Made by a program: the position numbers and the translations under genes
Shown here: piece after piece, positions 6,167 to 6,580 of the stretch
Position numbering within the stretch: the stretch's first letter is position 1
Layout of the letters: each line of letters opens with the position of its first letter
From: Micrococcales bacterium UBA2465
GTDB taxonomy: Bacteria > Actinomycetota > Actinomycetes > Actinomycetales > Microbacteriaceae
Length of the DNA: 6,580 nucleotides
Direction of reading: 5' to 3'
Assembly (NCBI GenBank): GCA_002342255.1
Contig: DDPP01000067.1
Coordinates: 11,116-17,695 of the forward strand
Notes under the pieces: generated by a model
What the model was told of the DNA's origin: nothing
The model's input: only the letters and a program-made list of their open reading frames with translations
The model's database searches: none

Positions 6167-6580
6167 TTAGTGTCTGCGCTTTCGAGGCTTCCGACCACTG
6201 GCGATGGCAAATACCGACAGGGCGATAGCCAGCAGGGTTAGACCTAAGGGTAGTTCAGAAGTGGAACCGCTAGGTTTTGGCTCAGCCTGTTTTGGCCGAG
6301 TTTGACTAGGTTTGGTTTGCGGTTGGCTCTGAGAATCCTTGGTTTTGTCCAGTCCTTGAGGGAGCTTCTGCTGCTCCGATGGATTTGGAACTACAGTTGG
6401 AAGTTCAGGTTCAACAACATGGGCCCCTTGGCTACCACCGGGCGGGTTCACTCTTTGGTTGACCACTTCATCTGCGGTGATGGTGACGACATTTGAAACA
6501 ACTGCAGATGCTGGTCCATAGTTTCCTGCTTGGTCTATAACCGAATTAGCAGAAAGGGTAACTTGTGTCGACCCAACACC
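6167..6580 (-). CDS. C-terminal part of a cell-surface protein with Ig-like end, Pro-rich stalk and membrane tail (cut by window edge)
   Basis: The frame is open from the right edge of the window to a TAA at 6167-6169, about 137 residues, so the N-terminal part lies beyond base 6580. A GTG at 6466 could be read as a start, but the upstream frame encodes clear protein and has no stop, so that codon is internal. Visible order: the end of a beta-rich domain with STQVTLSANSVIDQAGNYG and VVSNVVTIT, resembling bacterial Ig-like repeats that end in a D-x-AGN motif; then a Pro/Gln/Lys-rich, low-complexity stalk of about 55 residues; then a hydrophobic helix (LGLTLLAIALSVFAIASG) and a basic tail, RKPRKRRH. 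This is the plan of a wall-spanning protein anchored at its C-terminus. The residues before the helix read ELPLG, not LPxTG, so sortase attachment is uncertain and a plain membrane anchor is the safer reading. An adhesin or exported-enzyme tail are both possible. It ends 2 bases from the bidirectional terminator. Confidence 0.75.
   Translation of the reverse strand, partial: GVGSTQVTLSANSVIDQAGNYGPASAVVSNVVTITADEVVNQRVNPPGGSQGAHVVEPELPTVVPNPSEQQKLPQGLDKTKDSQSQPQTKPSQTRPKQAEPKPSGSTSELPLGLTLLAIALSVFAIASGRKPRKRRH

Noticed and set aside
6002..6241. 79-codon plus-strand frame starting at GTG
   Set aside because: It runs through the strong terminator and the convergent gene, encodes an unnatural His/Trp/Ser-rich peptide, and overlaps the better small membrane-protein frame at 6012.
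6167..6466. A separate 99-residue protein starting at GTG 6466
   Set aside because: The same frame is open and protein-like to the window edge with Ig-like sequence, so this is the tail of a larger gene.
1..6580. CRISPR array, tRNA, rRNA or insertion sequence
   Set aside because: I found no regularly spaced repeats, cloverleaf sequences, rRNA blocks, transposase motifs or flanking terminal repeats.

Overview
The window looks like chromosomal DNA of a bacterium with moderate GC content. The GlyA and FolD sequence style (for example [11 protein letters not shown] in GlyA and [11 protein letters not shown] in FolD), the GTG and TTG starts, and the mixed codon use suggest a small-genome, lower-GC actinobacterium, perhaps a freshwater Microbacteriaceae. 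That assignment is inference from family resemblance only.

Layout. A plus-strand pair fills positions 5-2677: an N6-adenine-type DNA methyltransferase, then, 3 bases later, a full-length ABC exporter half-transporter. A 406-base gap follows (2678-3083). It holds a weak terminator candidate, a small inverted repeat and a GC-richer stretch that stays open on the minus strand like a decayed gene end. A membrane-anchored 170-residue protein with a cadherin-like beta-sandwich signature (3084-3596, plus) converges on the folD-glyA pair (minus, 3618-5775). A long hairpin that includes the folD stop codon lies between them.

The best-supported regulatory element is a ZTP (pfl-type) riboswitch on the minus strand at 5803-5876, upstream of glyA. 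P1, P2, P3, the conserved ACTGGCG and GGGAGCG blocks and the CGCCTGGGC block can all be drawn, and a GGCG/CGCC pseudoknot is possible. ZTP riboswitches sense ZMP/ZTP, which builds up when 10-formyl-THF is short. The two genes downstream fit this: GlyA loads one-carbon units onto THF from serine, and FolD oxidises them to 10-formyl-THF. The two genes are 4 bases apart, so one riboswitch probably controls both.

Right of glyA lie an unannotated 41-codon single-pass membrane protein (6012-6137, plus), a strong bidirectional terminator (6139-6164) and the C-terminal end of a large surface protein (minus, running off the window) with an Ig-like end, a Pro/Gln/Lys-rich stalk and a hydrophobic-plus-basic tail. 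I see no CRISPR array, tRNA, rRNA or intact mobile element.
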